Below, one piece after another: positions 7,171-15,460 of a stretch of DNA of 64,000 bases. Position numbers and translations under genes: made by a program. Each line of letters starts with the position of its first letter. Positions within the stretch are counted from its first letter, which is position 1. The DNA is taken from the NCBI GenBank assembly GCA_039933785.1, contig JBDTNL010000002.1:87754-151753 (forward strand). Reading direction: 5' to 3'. Under the pieces are notes generated by a model. The model had not been told where the DNA came from, made no database searches, and was given only the letters and a program-made list of their open reading frames with translations. The DNA comes from JBDTNL01 sp039933785. GTDB lineage: Bacteria; Acidobacteriota; Thermoanaerobaculia; Multivoradales; JAGPDF01.

Positions 7171-8217
7171 TCAGTCGAGGTTGACGATCGCGGTGACGCT
7201 CATGCCCGCTCGCAGGGGATGCGTCGGGTCGGCCGGGTCAGTGAAGACGATCTTCACCGGGACGCGCTGCACCACCTTGGTGAAGTTGCCAGTCGCGTTG
7301 TCGGGCGGCAAGAGCGAGAACTTCGCACCGGTCGCGGCGGCGAAGGAATCGACCTGGCCGTGGAACGTGTGCTTGGGATAGGCGTCGACCTCGAGCTCGA
7401 CCTTCTGGCCCTGGCGCATGCGCTGCAGTTGGGTTTCCTTGAAGTTGGCGATCACCCAGGGCTCGTCGCCGAGCACGATCGCCATGAGCGGTTGGCCGGA
7501 CTGCACCATCTGGCCGTTCTCGACGTTGCGCTTGGAGATCGTGCCGGTCGCCGGCGCCGCCACCGTGCCGTACGTGACCTGGAGCTCGGCGTATGCGACG
7601 TCGGCCTGTTTCTGGTCGACCTCGGCGCGCGCGGCGGCGACCTGGGCCTGTGCGGCGCCGACCTGGCGCTCGGTGCCGACGAGTTGAGCGTCGGCGTTGT
7701 CGGCGGCGGAGCGCGCGGTGTCGTACATCTGCTGCGGGATGTCCTGCTTCTCGCGCAGCTTGGCGTAGCGATCGAGATCCGCGTGGGTACGGCTCTTCTG
7801 GGTGGCAAGCGCGGTTGTGTTGGCGCGCATTACCGAGACCTGGGCTTCGGCCGCGGCGACCTTGGCCTTCGAAGTCTCGACCGCGCCCTGCGCCTGATGG
7901 AGCTTCGCCTGCAAATCTTGCGTGTCGATGGTGACCAGGACGTCGCCCTGCTTGACCGCCTGGTTGTCGCGCACGTTGACCGCGGTGACGTAGCCCGCGA
8001 TCCGCGGCAGCACGGGGTCGATGTGGGCCTCGACGAAGGCGTCGTCGGTCTCGGCGTGGTGCTCGTAGAACTGCACCGTTCGCCAGGCATAGACCGAGCC
8101 AGCGATGGCGATGCCGCCGACGATCGTCCAGGTGATGATCGAGCGAACGCGGCCGTTGCGCGGCTTCTGGGTGGCGGGGGTCGGGTTGTCCGTGGTTTCT
8201 TGCGGGGTCTCGCTCAT
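7171..8217 (-). CDS. emrA: EmrA/HlyD-type membrane fusion (periplasmic adaptor) protein
   Basis: The 348-residue protein has a short cytoplasmic N-terminus and one transmembrane helix (about residues 27-48). The adaptor body follows: split biotinyl-lipoyl half motifs (DPVLPRIAGYVTAVNVRDNQAVKQGDVLVTID early and VAPATGTISKRNVENGQMVQSGQPLMAIV late) flanking a long alpha-helical coiled-coil hairpin rich in Ala, Gln and Glu. It bridges the pump and the outer-membrane channel. The start overlaps the stop of the TolC-like gene (ATGA), indicating coupled translation. Length and layout are normal for EmrA. Confidence 0.93.
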   Translation of the reverse strand: MSETPQETTDNPTPATQKPRNGRVRSIITWTIVGGIAIAGSVYAWRTVQFYEHHAETDDAFVEAHIDPVLPRIAGYVTAVNVRDNQAVKQGDVLVTIDTQDLQAKLHQAQGAVETSKAKVAAAEAQVSVMRANTTALATQKSRTHADLDRYAKLREKQDIPQQMYDTARSAADNADAQLVGTERQVGAAQAQVAAARAEVDQKQADVAYAELQVTYGTVAAPATGTISKRNVENGQMVQSGQPLMAIVLGDEPWVIANFKETQLQRMRQGQKVELEVDAYPKHTFHGQVDSFAAATGAKFSLLPPDNATGNFTKVVQRVPVKIVFTDPADPTHPLRAGMSVTAIVNLD

Positions 8218-9566
8218 CGGTCGCTCTCTCTATGGGCGCTGGGGGCGGCAGAAGGAATCAATTCGCGGATGCGTCCGGTCGCGTGCTCGACGTCGAACCA
8301 GGCCTGGGCCTGGGCGGCGAGGGCGGCGACGCGAATGTCGGTCGCGGTGGTCACCGAGTTCTGCGCGTTGTCCACTTCGAGCGCGTTGGCGACCCCACTG
8401 CTGAAACGTTCCTGCGCGTGGTCGAGCTCCTCGTTGGCGAGCGCGCGATTGCGTTCGGCGAGCGCGACCCGACTCTGCGCTGCCTCGTAGTCGAGGATGG
8501 CGCGGCGGACGTCCTGTTCGACTTGGCGTTCCAGGTCGTGATGCTCGATGCGCGCCTCTTCGAGCCGCGTGGTGGCCTCGGCGATGCGCGCCGGCGTCAG
8601 GCCGCCGGTGTAGATGGGCACGGTGACCAAGGCGCCGACGGCGCGCGTCCATAAGAGGTTGTTGACATTGTTGCCGCTGTAGCCTCCTTGGGCTTGGAGG
8701 CCGATGGTGGGGAGGCGGTCGGCTTTGGCGGCTGCGACCTGGATCTCTGCCGCCAGCACGCGTTCGCTGCTCGCCTGGAGATCGGGGCGGCCGGCGCGCG
8801 CCGCGACCAGGGCGTCGGCGAGGACGACCGGCGCCGGTGGCTGTTCGAGGAGCGCGTCGACGAGCTCGACTTCGGCATCCATGGGCGCCCCGACGGCGCG
8901 CAGGAGGGCAAGCTGCGCCGCGGCTTCCTGGGCGCGCGCCGCCACCTGTGCATCGCGCTGCCGGGCGAGCTGGACTTGCGATCGCGTGCTGTCGATTCGG
9001 GTCGCGGTGCCGGCGTCGAGCTGCCGGTCGGCGGAGGCTGCGAGATGCTCGGCGAGCTCGACGTTGGCGCGGCTTGCGGCGGTCTGCGCCCGGGCTCGGA
9101 GCAGGGCGACGTAGAGAGTCGAAATCGCGGTGGCGACCTGGTTCTCGGTCTCCAGCCGCTCGGCCTTGGCGACTTGGATTCCTTGCCGCGCCGCGTCGAG
9201 ACGCTTGTGGGCAGCGATCTGGAGGACGTTCAGGGCCGCGGTGAGGTGACCGTCGAGCACGTAGAACGGTCCGACCACCGGCGAGAGACCCGGCGGGATG
9301 AAGCCGAAGGTCTCGAAGTTAATCGACTGACTCTGTTCGAGCACGCTGCCGGTCACTTGCGGCCGCAACGCGGCGCGCGCCTGGTCGGCGAGGGCGGTGG
9401 CGCGCTCGATCTCGGCGCCTGCAAGCTTGGCCGCGGCGCCCTCGGTGAGCCCCCGGCCGACGGCATCGGCGAGGGTCAGGCGCAAAGTCTCCGCGCGCAG
9501 CGGGTGCGCGAGCAGAAGCAGCGCCAGACCGAGCGCCGCGGCAGGTGTTTTCGACCAATCGCTCAT
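8214..9566 (-). CDS. TolC-like outer membrane efflux protein
   Basis: With the ATG at 9566 the protein has 450 residues and opens with a Sec signal peptide ending near AHPLRAE. An upstream frame extension is possible, but 9566 gives the proper signal and overlaps the preceding stop by ATGA. The rest shows the two related helical hairpin halves of the OEP family, rich in Ala, Gln and Glu, with conserved stretches such as GRPDLQASSERVLAAEIQVAAAKADRLPTIGLQ. It should trimerise as the outer-membrane duct for EmrAB. It is the second gene of the four-gene operon. Confidence 0.92.
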   Translation of the reverse strand: MSDWSKTPAAALGLALLLLAHPLRAETLRLTLADAVGRGLTEGAAAKLAGAEIERATALADQARAALRPQVTGSVLEQSQSINFETFGFIPPGLSPVVGPFYVLDGHLTAALNVLQIAAHKRLDAARQGIQVAKAERLETENQVATAISTLYVALLRARAQTAASRANVELAEHLAASADRQLDAGTATRIDSTRSQVQLARQRDAQVAARAQEAAAQLALLRAVGAPMDAEVELVDALLEQPPAPVVLADALVAARAGRPDLQASSERVLAAEIQVAAAKADRLPTIGLQAQGGYSGNNVNNLLWTRAVGALVTVPIYTGGLTPARIAEATTRLEEARIEHHDLERQVEQDVRRAILDYEAAQSRVALAERNRALANEELDHAQERFSSGVANALEVDNAQNSVTTATDIRVAALAAQAQAWFDVEHATGRIRELIPSAAPSAHRESDR

Positions 9567-9850
9567 TGGGGTCTTTCGTCTCCATGCGGCCGGCTGCAGC
9601 GCAGCCAGGCGCGCACATAGTCGGCGCAACGCACGATCTCGACATCTCGGCCGGGTCCCTGGGCGAAGTACTCGACCACTTCCCGCGAGACCAGCGCCAC
9701 GTCGGCGAGGTCGAAAGCCACCCGCCGCCCGCCAACCGCGGCGTCCTCAATCAACGCGGTCAGCGAGCCGAGATCCTCGGCAACCAGCCGGCCGGCGACC
9801 GAATAGGTGATCTGGTCGGGGGTTTGGTTTTGAATGTCGATGCGCAGCAC
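9563..9850 (-). CDS. Small STAS-domain-like protein heading the efflux operon
   Basis: The 95-residue protein starts at GTG 9850 with GAGG upstream. It shows a compact STAS-like pattern: IDIQNQTPDQITYSVAGRLVAEDLGSLTALIED, then VAFDLADVALVSREVVEYFAQ. Here a STAS phosphorylation serine would be expected at SREVV. STAS proteins act as anti-anti-sigma or partner-switching modules. Coupling to the TolC-like gene (ATGA overlap) is suggestive of a sensor or regulator for the pump, but no partner kinase is visible nearby. The assignment rests on pattern only. Confidence 0.68.
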   Translation of the reverse strand: MLRIDIQNQTPDQITYSVAGRLVAEDLGSLTALIEDAAVGGRRVAFDLADVALVSREVVEYFAQGPGRDVEIVRCADYVRAWLRCSRPHGDERPQ

Positions 9851-9865
9851 GGTCTGGCCTCGAAA

Positions 9866-9975
9866 GAGCCAGTTTCAAGGTCCGTGCCAGTTGTCCGGGT
9901 CAGGATTACCAGTGGATTGGCGGGGCGTGGTGCTTCGATAATTCGTGAATTCGTGAACTATCGTGAAACTGGCTC
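9866..9975. repeat. 12-bp inverted repeat enclosing TTCGTGAA direct repeats
   Basis: GAGCCAGTTTCA at 9866-9877 is repeated exactly in inverse as TGAAACTGGCTC at 9964-9975. Inside the right arm region lie TTCGTGAA at 9942-9949 and 9950-9957 and ATCGTGAA at 9960-9967. The element sits upstream of the STAS-efflux operon and downstream of the CADD-like gene. It could be an operator for the efflux operon or a small mobile remnant. Confidence 0.55.
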
Positions 9976-10004
9976 CCCCCTCGACCCATGGCCAAGGGGG
10001 GAGC
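9972..10004 (-). terminator. Hairpin terminator after the CADD-like gene
   Basis: GCTCCCCCC (9972-9980) pairs with GGGGGGAGC (9996-10004), a 9-bp perfect stem, ten bases beyond the stop of the minus-strand gene at 10014. On the minus strand it is followed by CAGTTTCAC, a poor T-tract, so termination may be weak. Confidence 0.5.
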
Positions 10005-10013
10005 GGGTAAGCC

Positions 10014-10694
10014 TCAGCAGGCGTGAATACCGGCTTCCGTGCAGACGCCGTCGAGCAGTCCCCAATACGCGTCGAGGGCGCGATTTGCAGACGCGAGGAG
10101 CTCGGATTCCGAAGCCCCTTGGTCGAGCAGAGAGGCGATGGCCTGGCGCTCGCCCTGGCGATGGCGCAGGTCGGCCTCGGCGTGGACGGTGAAATACGAC
10201 AAGGTCTCGGGATCGGCGACCGAATAGCGCTCGCAGAGGCCGGCGGCCTTGCGCTTGGCGACCTCGGGCTGCTGGCTCTCATAGGCATACAGGGCCGCCA
10301 GCCCGGCGAGGGTGCTCTCGGCGCAGAGGGCACGGAAGGTCTCGACAGTCGCCCGGGTTGCGCTGGTGGTCTCGGCGCTCGAGATCGCGGCCGAATTCGC
10401 CCCCATCCCTTCGGCGAAACGTAGCCAGAGCTCGGGATGTGGGGCGGGCTCGGAACGCTCCTCGCGCAGGTTGTCGAGCAGCTCGGCGCGGATGGCGGCG
10501 TCGCTCGTTCCGGCGATGACCGTCTCGAGGTAGGCCGGAAACGCCTCCACGTGCGGGTAGTAGTTGCTGGCGTACGTCGCCAGGTCGGCGCGCGTCAACG
10601 TGCCCGCGGTCCAGGCCTGATAGAAGGGGTGATTCAGAATCGAGCGCGACTGGATCAGATCGTCGAGCCGTTGCAGTACGCTGGCGGTGTTCAT
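10014..10694 (-). CDS. CADD-family heme-oxygenase-like diiron protein, probable p-aminobenzoate synthase
   Basis: The 226-residue protein starts at 10694 with a perfect AGGAGG eight bases upstream. It belongs to the TENA/PqqC-like helical fold and reads like the CADD folate-related subgroup. The residues match those known in Chlamydia trachomatis CADD with a constant offset: Tyr25 (Tyr27), Glu79 (Glu81), His86 (His88), Glu139 (Glu142), Lys149 (Lys152), and His171-x3-Asp175-x2-His178 (174/178/181). CADD proteins make p-aminobenzoate by sacrificing an internal tyrosine, bypassing pabABC. Residue matching is from memory of the family. A PqqC-like or other iron oxygenase role is less likely given those ligands. 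Confidence 0.82.
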   Translation of the reverse strand: MNTASVLQRLDDLIQSRSILNHPFYQAWTAGTLTRADLATYASNYYPHVEAFPAYLETVIAGTSDAAIRAELLDNLREERSEPAPHPELWLRFAEGMGANSAAISSAETTSATRATVETFRALCAESTLAGLAALYAYESQQPEVAKRKAAGLCERYSVADPETLSYFTVHAEADLRHRQGERQAIASLLDQGASESELLASANRALDAYWGLLDGVCTEAGIHAC

Positions 10695-10830
10695 GCGCTT
10701 GCCTCCTCTGGAATGAGATGACGAGACCTGGTGTTTGGTAGATGATAGCAGCGGCCAAAGTCGGTGGCTGCAGTAAGTGATCGCAGTAAGAGCCCCACCT
10801 CTTTTCGACGCCTCCTGGAGACTCGTACAT

Positions 10831-12018
10831 ATGCAGATCAAGGATCTCGTGCTGCTCGACGGCGCCCGCACGCCGATGGGCGAGTTCAACGAATCGTTCG
10901 CGGGTATCTCGGCCATCGACCTCGGCGCCCACGCAGCGAAGGCTGCTCTCGAGCGCTCCGGTGTGGCTCCCGAAGAGATCGATCACACGGTGGTCGGCAA
11001 CGCGCTGCAGACCTCGCCCGACGCGATCTACGGCGCTCGCCACGTAGCGCTCAAAGCCGGCGTCCCGAAGGAATCGCCGGCGCTCACCGTGAACCGCCTC
11101 TGCGGCTCGGGAATCCAGGCGATCATTTCCGGCGCTCAGAACATCCTCACCGGCGACGCGACGACCTGCCTGGTCGGCGGTATGGAGAGCATGTCGATGG
11201 CCCCGCACGTGATCTGGGGCGCGCGCTCGGGATTCAAGCTCGGGCAGGGCAAGCTCGAGGACCTTCTGATGATCTCGCTGATGGACGGCTATTGCGGCTT
11301 CTACATGGCGCAGACCAGCAACAACCTGTCGCGCGACTATGGGATTTCGCGCGAGGCGCAAGACGCCTACGCGCTCGAGAGTCAGCGCCGAACCGCGGCG
11401 GCGGTCGCCGCCGGCAAGTTGGCGCAAGAGATCGTTCCGTACCCGGTGGGCAGCGGCAAGCGCGCCAAGCTGGTCGAGCACGACGAGCACCCGCGGCCCG
11501 ACACCACCATGGAGATCCTGGCCAAGCTGCCGACCGCGTTCGACAAGGACGGTTTCGTCACCGCCGGCAACGCCTCGGGCATCGTGGATGGAGCGGCCAT
11601 GATGGTTCTCACCACCGCGGAGCGCGCCAAGGAGAAGGGTCGCCAGCCGCTCGGGCGGTTGCTCTCCTGGGCCATGGTGGGCGTCGAGCCTTCGCGCATG
11701 GGTATCGGCCCGGCGCCGGCCATCCGCAAGGCGCTCGACAAGGCCGGTCTCAAGCTCTCCGATTTGAAGCTGATCGAGATCAACGAAGCCTTCGCCGGAC
11801 AGATCCTGGCGGTGGTGAAGGAGCTCGATCTGGATACCGAAAAACTAAACGTGAACGGCGGCGCGATCGCGCTCGGCCACCCACTGGGAGCAACCGGCGC
11901 ACGCATCACGCTCACCTTGCTCAAGGAGCTCCAGCGGCGCGGCGGCGGCCTCGGCGTCGCCTCTGCCTGCATCGGCGGCGGCCAGGGCATCGCGCTGGTG
12001 GTCGAGCAGGGCGGCTGA
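10831..12018 (+). CDS. Acetyl-CoA C-acetyltransferase (thiolase)
   Basis: The 395-residue protein carries all thiolase signatures. The acylated cysteine is Cys91 in NRLCGSG, followed by the GGMESMSMAPH block, the GGAIALGHPLGATGAR histidine near 350, and the C-terminal SACIGGGQG cysteine near 381. It condenses or cleaves acetoacetyl-CoA, or longer 3-ketoacyl-CoA, in the cytoplasm. The ATG at 10831 has GGAG ten bases upstream; an upstream in-frame ATG lacks one. The SDR gene follows after 5 bp, so the pair may act together on a 3-oxoacyl/3-hydroxyacyl step. Whether the role is biosynthetic (polyhydroxyalkanoate or mevalonate-like) or degradative is not decidable. Confidence 0.93.
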   Translation: MQIKDLVLLDGARTPMGEFNESFAGISAIDLGAHAAKAALERSGVAPEEIDHTVVGNALQTSPDAIYGARHVALKAGVPKESPALTVNRLCGSGIQAIISGAQNILTGDATTCLVGGMESMSMAPHVIWGARSGFKLGQGKLEDLLMISLMDGYCGFYMAQTSNNLSRDYGISREAQDAYALESQRRTAAAVAAGKLAQEIVPYPVGSGKRAKLVEHDEHPRPDTTMEILAKLPTAFDKDGFVTAGNASGIVDGAAMMVLTTAERAKEKGRQPLGRLLSWAMVGVEPSRMGIGPAPAIRKALDKAGLKLSDLKLIEINEAFAGQILAVVKELDLDTEKLNVNGGAIALGHPLGATGARITLTLLKELQRRGGGLGVASACIGGGQGIALVVEQGG

Positions 12019-12023
12019 GCTCG

Positions 12024-12782
12024 ATGATCGATCTGTCGGGCCGCCGGGTGCTCATCACGGGCGCCAGCCGCGGTATCGGCGCCGCCTGTGCCCGGCTCTT
12101 CGGGCGCTCCGGCGCCGCGGTGCTAGTGCACTATGGCCGGCAGGTCGATGCCGCTCGGCAGGTGCTCGAGGGTCTTACCCGAGAACACCCGTCCGAACCC
12201 CATCGGATGTTCGGCGCCGAGCTCGCGGATCCGGCGGCGATCGATGCGCTCTTCGCGTTCGTCCGGCGGGAGTGGGGAGCGCTCGACTGCCTGGTGAACA
12301 ATGCCGGCATCTGGGTGCGCAATCCGCTCGCCACGCTGGATGCGGAACTGCTCCAGGAAACCTGGCAGGTGAACGTGACCTCGGCGTTCCAGTGCGCGCA
12401 TCAGGCGATCGGATTGCTCGCCGCCTCGAGCGACGGCAACATCGTCAACCTGTCCTCGACCGCGGGGCAGCGCGGCGAGGCTTTCTACAGCCCCTACGCA
12501 GCGAGCAAGGGTGCCTTGATCTCGGCCACCAAAGCGTGGAGCACCGAGCTTGCTCCGGCGGTGCGGGTGAATTGCGTGGCTCCGGGTTGGGTGGACACCG
12601 AGATGAGCGCCTCGGCACTACACGGTCCGGAACGCGCCTCGATCGAGGCGGCGATTCCGCTTCGCCGCGTGGCGACCGCCGAGGACATCGCCGGCGCGGT
12701 GCTCTTCCTCGCCTCGGCGCTGGCGCGGCAGATCACCGGCGAGATCGTGAACGTGAACGGCGGGAGCGTCCTCGCCGGCTGA
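12024..12782 (+). CDS. Short-chain dehydrogenase/reductase (FabG-like)
   Basis: The 252-residue protein has the Rossmann cofactor motif TGASRGIG (residues 12-19), NNAG near 91, and the catalytic Ser-Tyr-Lys set (SSTAGQ then YSPYAASK near 155-162). A C-terminal GEIVNVNGG typical of 3-oxoacyl-ACP reductase-like SDRs completes it. It should reduce a keto group using NAD(P)H. It follows the thiolase by five bases, consistent with co-transcription and acetoacetyl-CoA reductase-like activity. Substrate specificity is inferred from the neighbour only. Confidence 0.9.
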   Translation: MIDLSGRRVLITGASRGIGAACARLFGRSGAAVLVHYGRQVDAARQVLEGLTREHPSEPHRMFGAELADPAAIDALFAFVRREWGALDCLVNNAGIWVRNPLATLDAELLQETWQVNVTSAFQCAHQAIGLLAASSDGNIVNLSSTAGQRGEAFYSPYAASKGALISATKAWSTELAPAVRVNCVAPGWVDTEMSASALHGPERASIEAAIPLRRVATAEDIAGAVLFLASALARQITGEIVNVNGGSVLAG

Positions 12783-12797
12783 GCGACCGTCCGCGGG

Positions 12798-13517
12798 TCA
12801 GCCCTGCCGCGCGGCGCGGTCGAAATGCTGCTGCGCGGCCAGAGAAGACGCGGCGACGGCACGGGCTCCGGCCACGCAGCGAGCGCCGTACCCCGCGGAA
12901 TGGATCACCTCGAACCGGCTGTCGGCGATCGCCGCCGCGAAGCCTTTGGGGGTTGGCAGCCACTTGACGCTGGCGTCCTCGTGCTGGCCGTGGGGAACCA
13001 GCTCCCAGAGCGCCGCCGCGGATTTCAGGGCTTGCGGGTTCTGGCTCGCCTCGCTCTCGCAAACGATCAGCGCCCCCTCGTTGCAAACCTCGCGCAGGCG
13101 CTCCAGGGCGAGAAGCGGATGGCGCAGGTGGTAGACCACGCCGAGAAACAGGACGATATCGAAGCGGCCGAGGCGTTCTGCGGTCAGGTTGTAGACGTTG
13201 TCCACGCGATACTCGACCTTGCTCTCGAGGATCCCCGAGGCAATCGAGAAGCCAGTCCCGTCCGGCGCGACTGCGTCGACACCTACGACCGTCGCGCCTC
13301 GGCGCTCGAGCTCGAAAGCGAAGAAGCCGTCGCGGCACCCAACGTCGAGTGCCCGCATTCCAACGCAGTCACGTGGCAGTCCCGCGAGCTCAATCCGGGC
13401 GAGGGCTTCGGCCGAGTCGTTGATACCGGGCGTGAACAACCCAGGCAGGACCTCGATCCGGTGATACCAATGCGGGTGAGCGGCGATTCTCCGCTGAGCT
13501 TCCGCGCGGGAAATCAT
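12798..13517 (-). CDS. SAM-dependent methyltransferase, CmoB/DUF1698-like
   Basis: The 239-residue protein has a class I SAM-binding fold with motif I ALDVGCRDGFFAFELERRG, motif II region VGVDAV and FDIVLFLGVVYHLRHPLLALERL. The N-terminal HPHWYHRIEVLPGLFTPGINDS resembles the tRNA uridine-5-oxyacetate (CmoB-like) group. The ATG at 13517 overlaps the agmatinase-like stop (ATGA). An in-frame ATG at 13538 lies inside the upstream gene. Real CmoB is longer (about 320 residues), so the substrate may be a small molecule rather than tRNA. It is co-transcribed with the ureohydrolase. Confidence 0.8.
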   Translation of the reverse strand: MISRAEAQRRIAAHPHWYHRIEVLPGLFTPGINDSAEALARIELAGLPRDCVGMRALDVGCRDGFFAFELERRGATVVGVDAVAPDGTGFSIASGILESKVEYRVDNVYNLTAERLGRFDIVLFLGVVYHLRHPLLALERLREVCNEGALIVCESEASQNPQALKSAAALWELVPHGQHEDASVKWLPTPKGFAAAIADSRFEVIHSAGYGARCVAGARAVAASSLAAQQHFDRAARQG

Positions 13518-14389
13518 GCGCCGAGGTACCCCAGGCATTTGTAAATCAGCTTCGCGGCGAGGAAGTCACTCGCCGGATTGCCGCCGAAGGGCGCCAGCTC
13601 GACGACGTCCATGGCGACCACCTTCTTCACCCGAAAGAGCGTCCGCAAGAGCGCCAGCGTGGGATACCAATGGCCACCTCCGGGTTCGGGAGTTCCGGTC
13701 GCCGGCACCAACGCGGGGTCGAAGAAGTCGAGATCGAAGGTGAGGTAGACCTGCTCGGGGAGCTTGGCCAGCATGGGCTCGAACAGCTCGGCCGCCCGGT
13801 CGAGCTGATAGCCCCAGATCACCGGCAAGTTCTTGTCGCGGATGAGCTCGGCCTCGGGCCGCGACAGCGAGCGGATGCCCACCGCGAGCGCCGGTATGCC
13901 GTCTTCGTGCACGCGGCGCATGACGCTCGCGTGGCTGTAGGGCGTGCCTTCGAATTCGGCGCGCAGGTCCGAGTGGGCGTCGAATTGCACGACCCCGATC
14001 TCCCCGGCCGAGCGGAAGACCTGGCGCGCGGCCCGCACCGGCGCAATCGTCAGGCTGTGCTCGCCGCCGAGGGTGACCAGGAACTTGCCGGCCCGCATCG
14101 GCTCCGCGCACTCGGCCTGGAGCTCGCGCATGGCTTCTTCCATGTCGAAAGCCTCGGGCAGGAACGGCGGCAGAGTGTGGATGCCGATCGCGGCGGGCTC
14201 GCGCCGCAGCTCCTCGTCCCAGAGCTCCATGCTCTGCGAGGCGCGGAGGATGGCGGCGGGGCCGTTGGAAGTCCCTTTGCCATAGGAGGTGGTGCGCTCG
14301 AAAGGCACGGGAAGCACCGCGACTCGACTCTTCGCGTAGTCGCTGTCGGCGGTGTCGAGGAGGCCGAAGTTCGTGGGAAGTCTGGGCAT
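13514..14389 (-). CDS. speB: Agmatinase/arginase-family ureohydrolase
   Basis: The 291-residue protein shows the two-manganese site of ureohydrolases: GGEHS, FDAHSD and FDLDFFDP, each contributing Asp or His ligands. Agmatinase converts agmatine to putrescine plus urea. The sequence around the metal ligands and the length fit the agmatinase/formiminoglutamase-like branch, but exact specificity is unproven. A link to histidine catabolism cannot be excluded, since hutH is elsewhere in the window. The ATG at 14389 starts the conserved PRLPTNFGLLD text; in-frame upstream codons look non-coding. It is the first gene of a two-gene operon with the methyltransferase. Confidence 0.85.
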   Translation of the reverse strand: MPRLPTNFGLLDTADSDYAKSRVAVLPVPFERTTSYGKGTSNGPAAILRASQSMELWDEELRREPAAIGIHTLPPFLPEAFDMEEAMRELQAECAEPMRAGKFLVTLGGEHSLTIAPVRAARQVFRSAGEIGVVQFDAHSDLRAEFEGTPYSHASVMRRVHEDGIPALAVGIRSLSRPEAELIRDKNLPVIWGYQLDRAAELFEPMLAKLPEQVYLTFDLDFFDPALVPATGTPEPGGGHWYPTLALLRTLFRVKKVVAMDVVELAPFGGNPASDFLAAKLIYKCLGYLGA

Positions 14390-14485
14390 GGTGCGCAGGT
14401 TGTAGCCCAGGATCCGGGTGGTGTCAATCGGCGCGGCTGTCAGATCGGGCCGCCAATCGCCGTCTCTATGTGCATGAGACCAAAC

Positions 14486-14743
14486 ATGCCTGTCCTGCCG
14501 TTCCATCAAACCGTCCCTGAAGACCTGCTTCAGCGAGCCATCGCCGCGGCCCAAGAGAGCGGAGTCCAGCTCTCCGTGGGCCCATCCTCGAAGTCGCTGC
14601 TGGAGGGCCGCGTCGTGGTGCACGAACCCGGCCCCGGCGCTTGGCGCGGCTTTGCCCACATCGTGCTCGACGAGCGGGCGACCGAATCGCTGGAGATGTT
14701 CATCCGGCAAGTCTCGCCATGCCCGAAGCGGTCGCGCGCCTGA
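14486..14743 (+). CDS. Small conserved-looking hypothetical protein overlapping radC
   Basis: I do not recognise the family. The 85-residue frame begins at ATG 14486, with in-frame alternatives at 14474 and 14468. It has a plausible alpha/beta layout (FHQTVPEDLLQRAIAAAQESGVQLSV, then a strand-rich GRVVVHEP segment and LDERATESLEMFIRQV). The composition is balanced and unlike an antisense shadow. It overlaps the start of radC by 25 nt, suggesting coupling. It has no signal peptide or membrane segment. Confidence 0.5.
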   Translation: MPVLPFHQTVPEDLLQRAIAAAQESGVQLSVGPSSKSLLEGRVVVHEPGPGAWRGFAHIVLDERATESLEMFIRQVSPCPKRSRA

Positions 14744-15414
14744 TTCGCGAGCTGCCATCCGACGAACGGCCGCGCGAGCGACTGCTCGCGAACGGCGCGG
14801 GCTCTCTGGCCGACTCGGAGCTCATCGCCGTGCTCCTGCGCACCGGACGAATTGGCGTCTCCGCGCTCGAGCTTGGGCGCGAGCTGCTGCGCGAGAGCGG
14901 CGGCCTGGAGGGCTTGCTGGGCATACGCCCGGAGGCCCTGCGTCGCCGGGGGCTCGGCGAGGCCAAATCGGCGGCACTGCTCGCCGCTGTCGAGGTGGGG
15001 CGGCGGCTGGCGCGCGGGCAGATCCCTGACCGCGAACCCATGCTGCACCCGGCGGCGGTGGCGCGGTACCTCCTGCTGCGCTATGCGGTGGCGGATCAGG
15101 AGATCATGGGCGCGCTCTACCTCGACGTGCGGCATCGGTTGCTCGGCGAGCGCGAGATCTATCGGGGCACGCTCAACCGGGCCGCGGTCGAGCCCCGCGG
15201 TCTGCTCAAGGAGGGGCTTCTGCGCGGCGCGGCCGCGCTGGTCCTCTTTCACACCCACCCGAGCGGCGATCCGAGCCCGAGCGCCGAGGACCTGGTGTTC
15301 ACCCGGCGTCTCGCCGAAGCCGGCGACCTGATTGGCGTGAAACTGCTCGACCACCTGGTGCTAGGTGCGACCGGCGCCTGGGTTTCGCTGCGCGAGCGCG
15401 GCGGCTGGGCCTGA
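14719..15414 (+). CDS. radC: RadC family JAB-domain protein
   Basis: The 231-residue protein has the N-terminal helix-hairpin-helix region (LLGIRPEALRRRGLGEAKSAALLAAVEVGRR) and a C-terminal JAB1/MPN-like metalloprotease fold. The latter holds the HTHPSGDPSPSAED zinc motif and a distant Glu. The family is conserved around DNA repair and recombination genes, but its biochemical role is unresolved. ATG 14719 was chosen because the text from MPEAVARLIREL matches family N-termini. The gene is intact and of normal length. Confidence 0.93.
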   Translation: MPEAVARLIRELPSDERPRERLLANGAGSLADSELIAVLLRTGRIGVSALELGRELLRESGGLEGLLGIRPEALRRRGLGEAKSAALLAAVEVGRRLARGQIPDREPMLHPAAVARYLLLRYAVADQEIMGALYLDVRHRLLGEREIYRGTLNRAAVEPRGLLKEGLLRGAAALVLFHTHPSGDPSPSAEDLVFTRRLAEAGDLIGVKLLDHLVLGATGAWVSLRERGGWA

Positions 15415-15460
15415 GCGGTTGGGCTTCCGGCGGAAACGAAAGTGGTAGCCTCCCGCGGCG

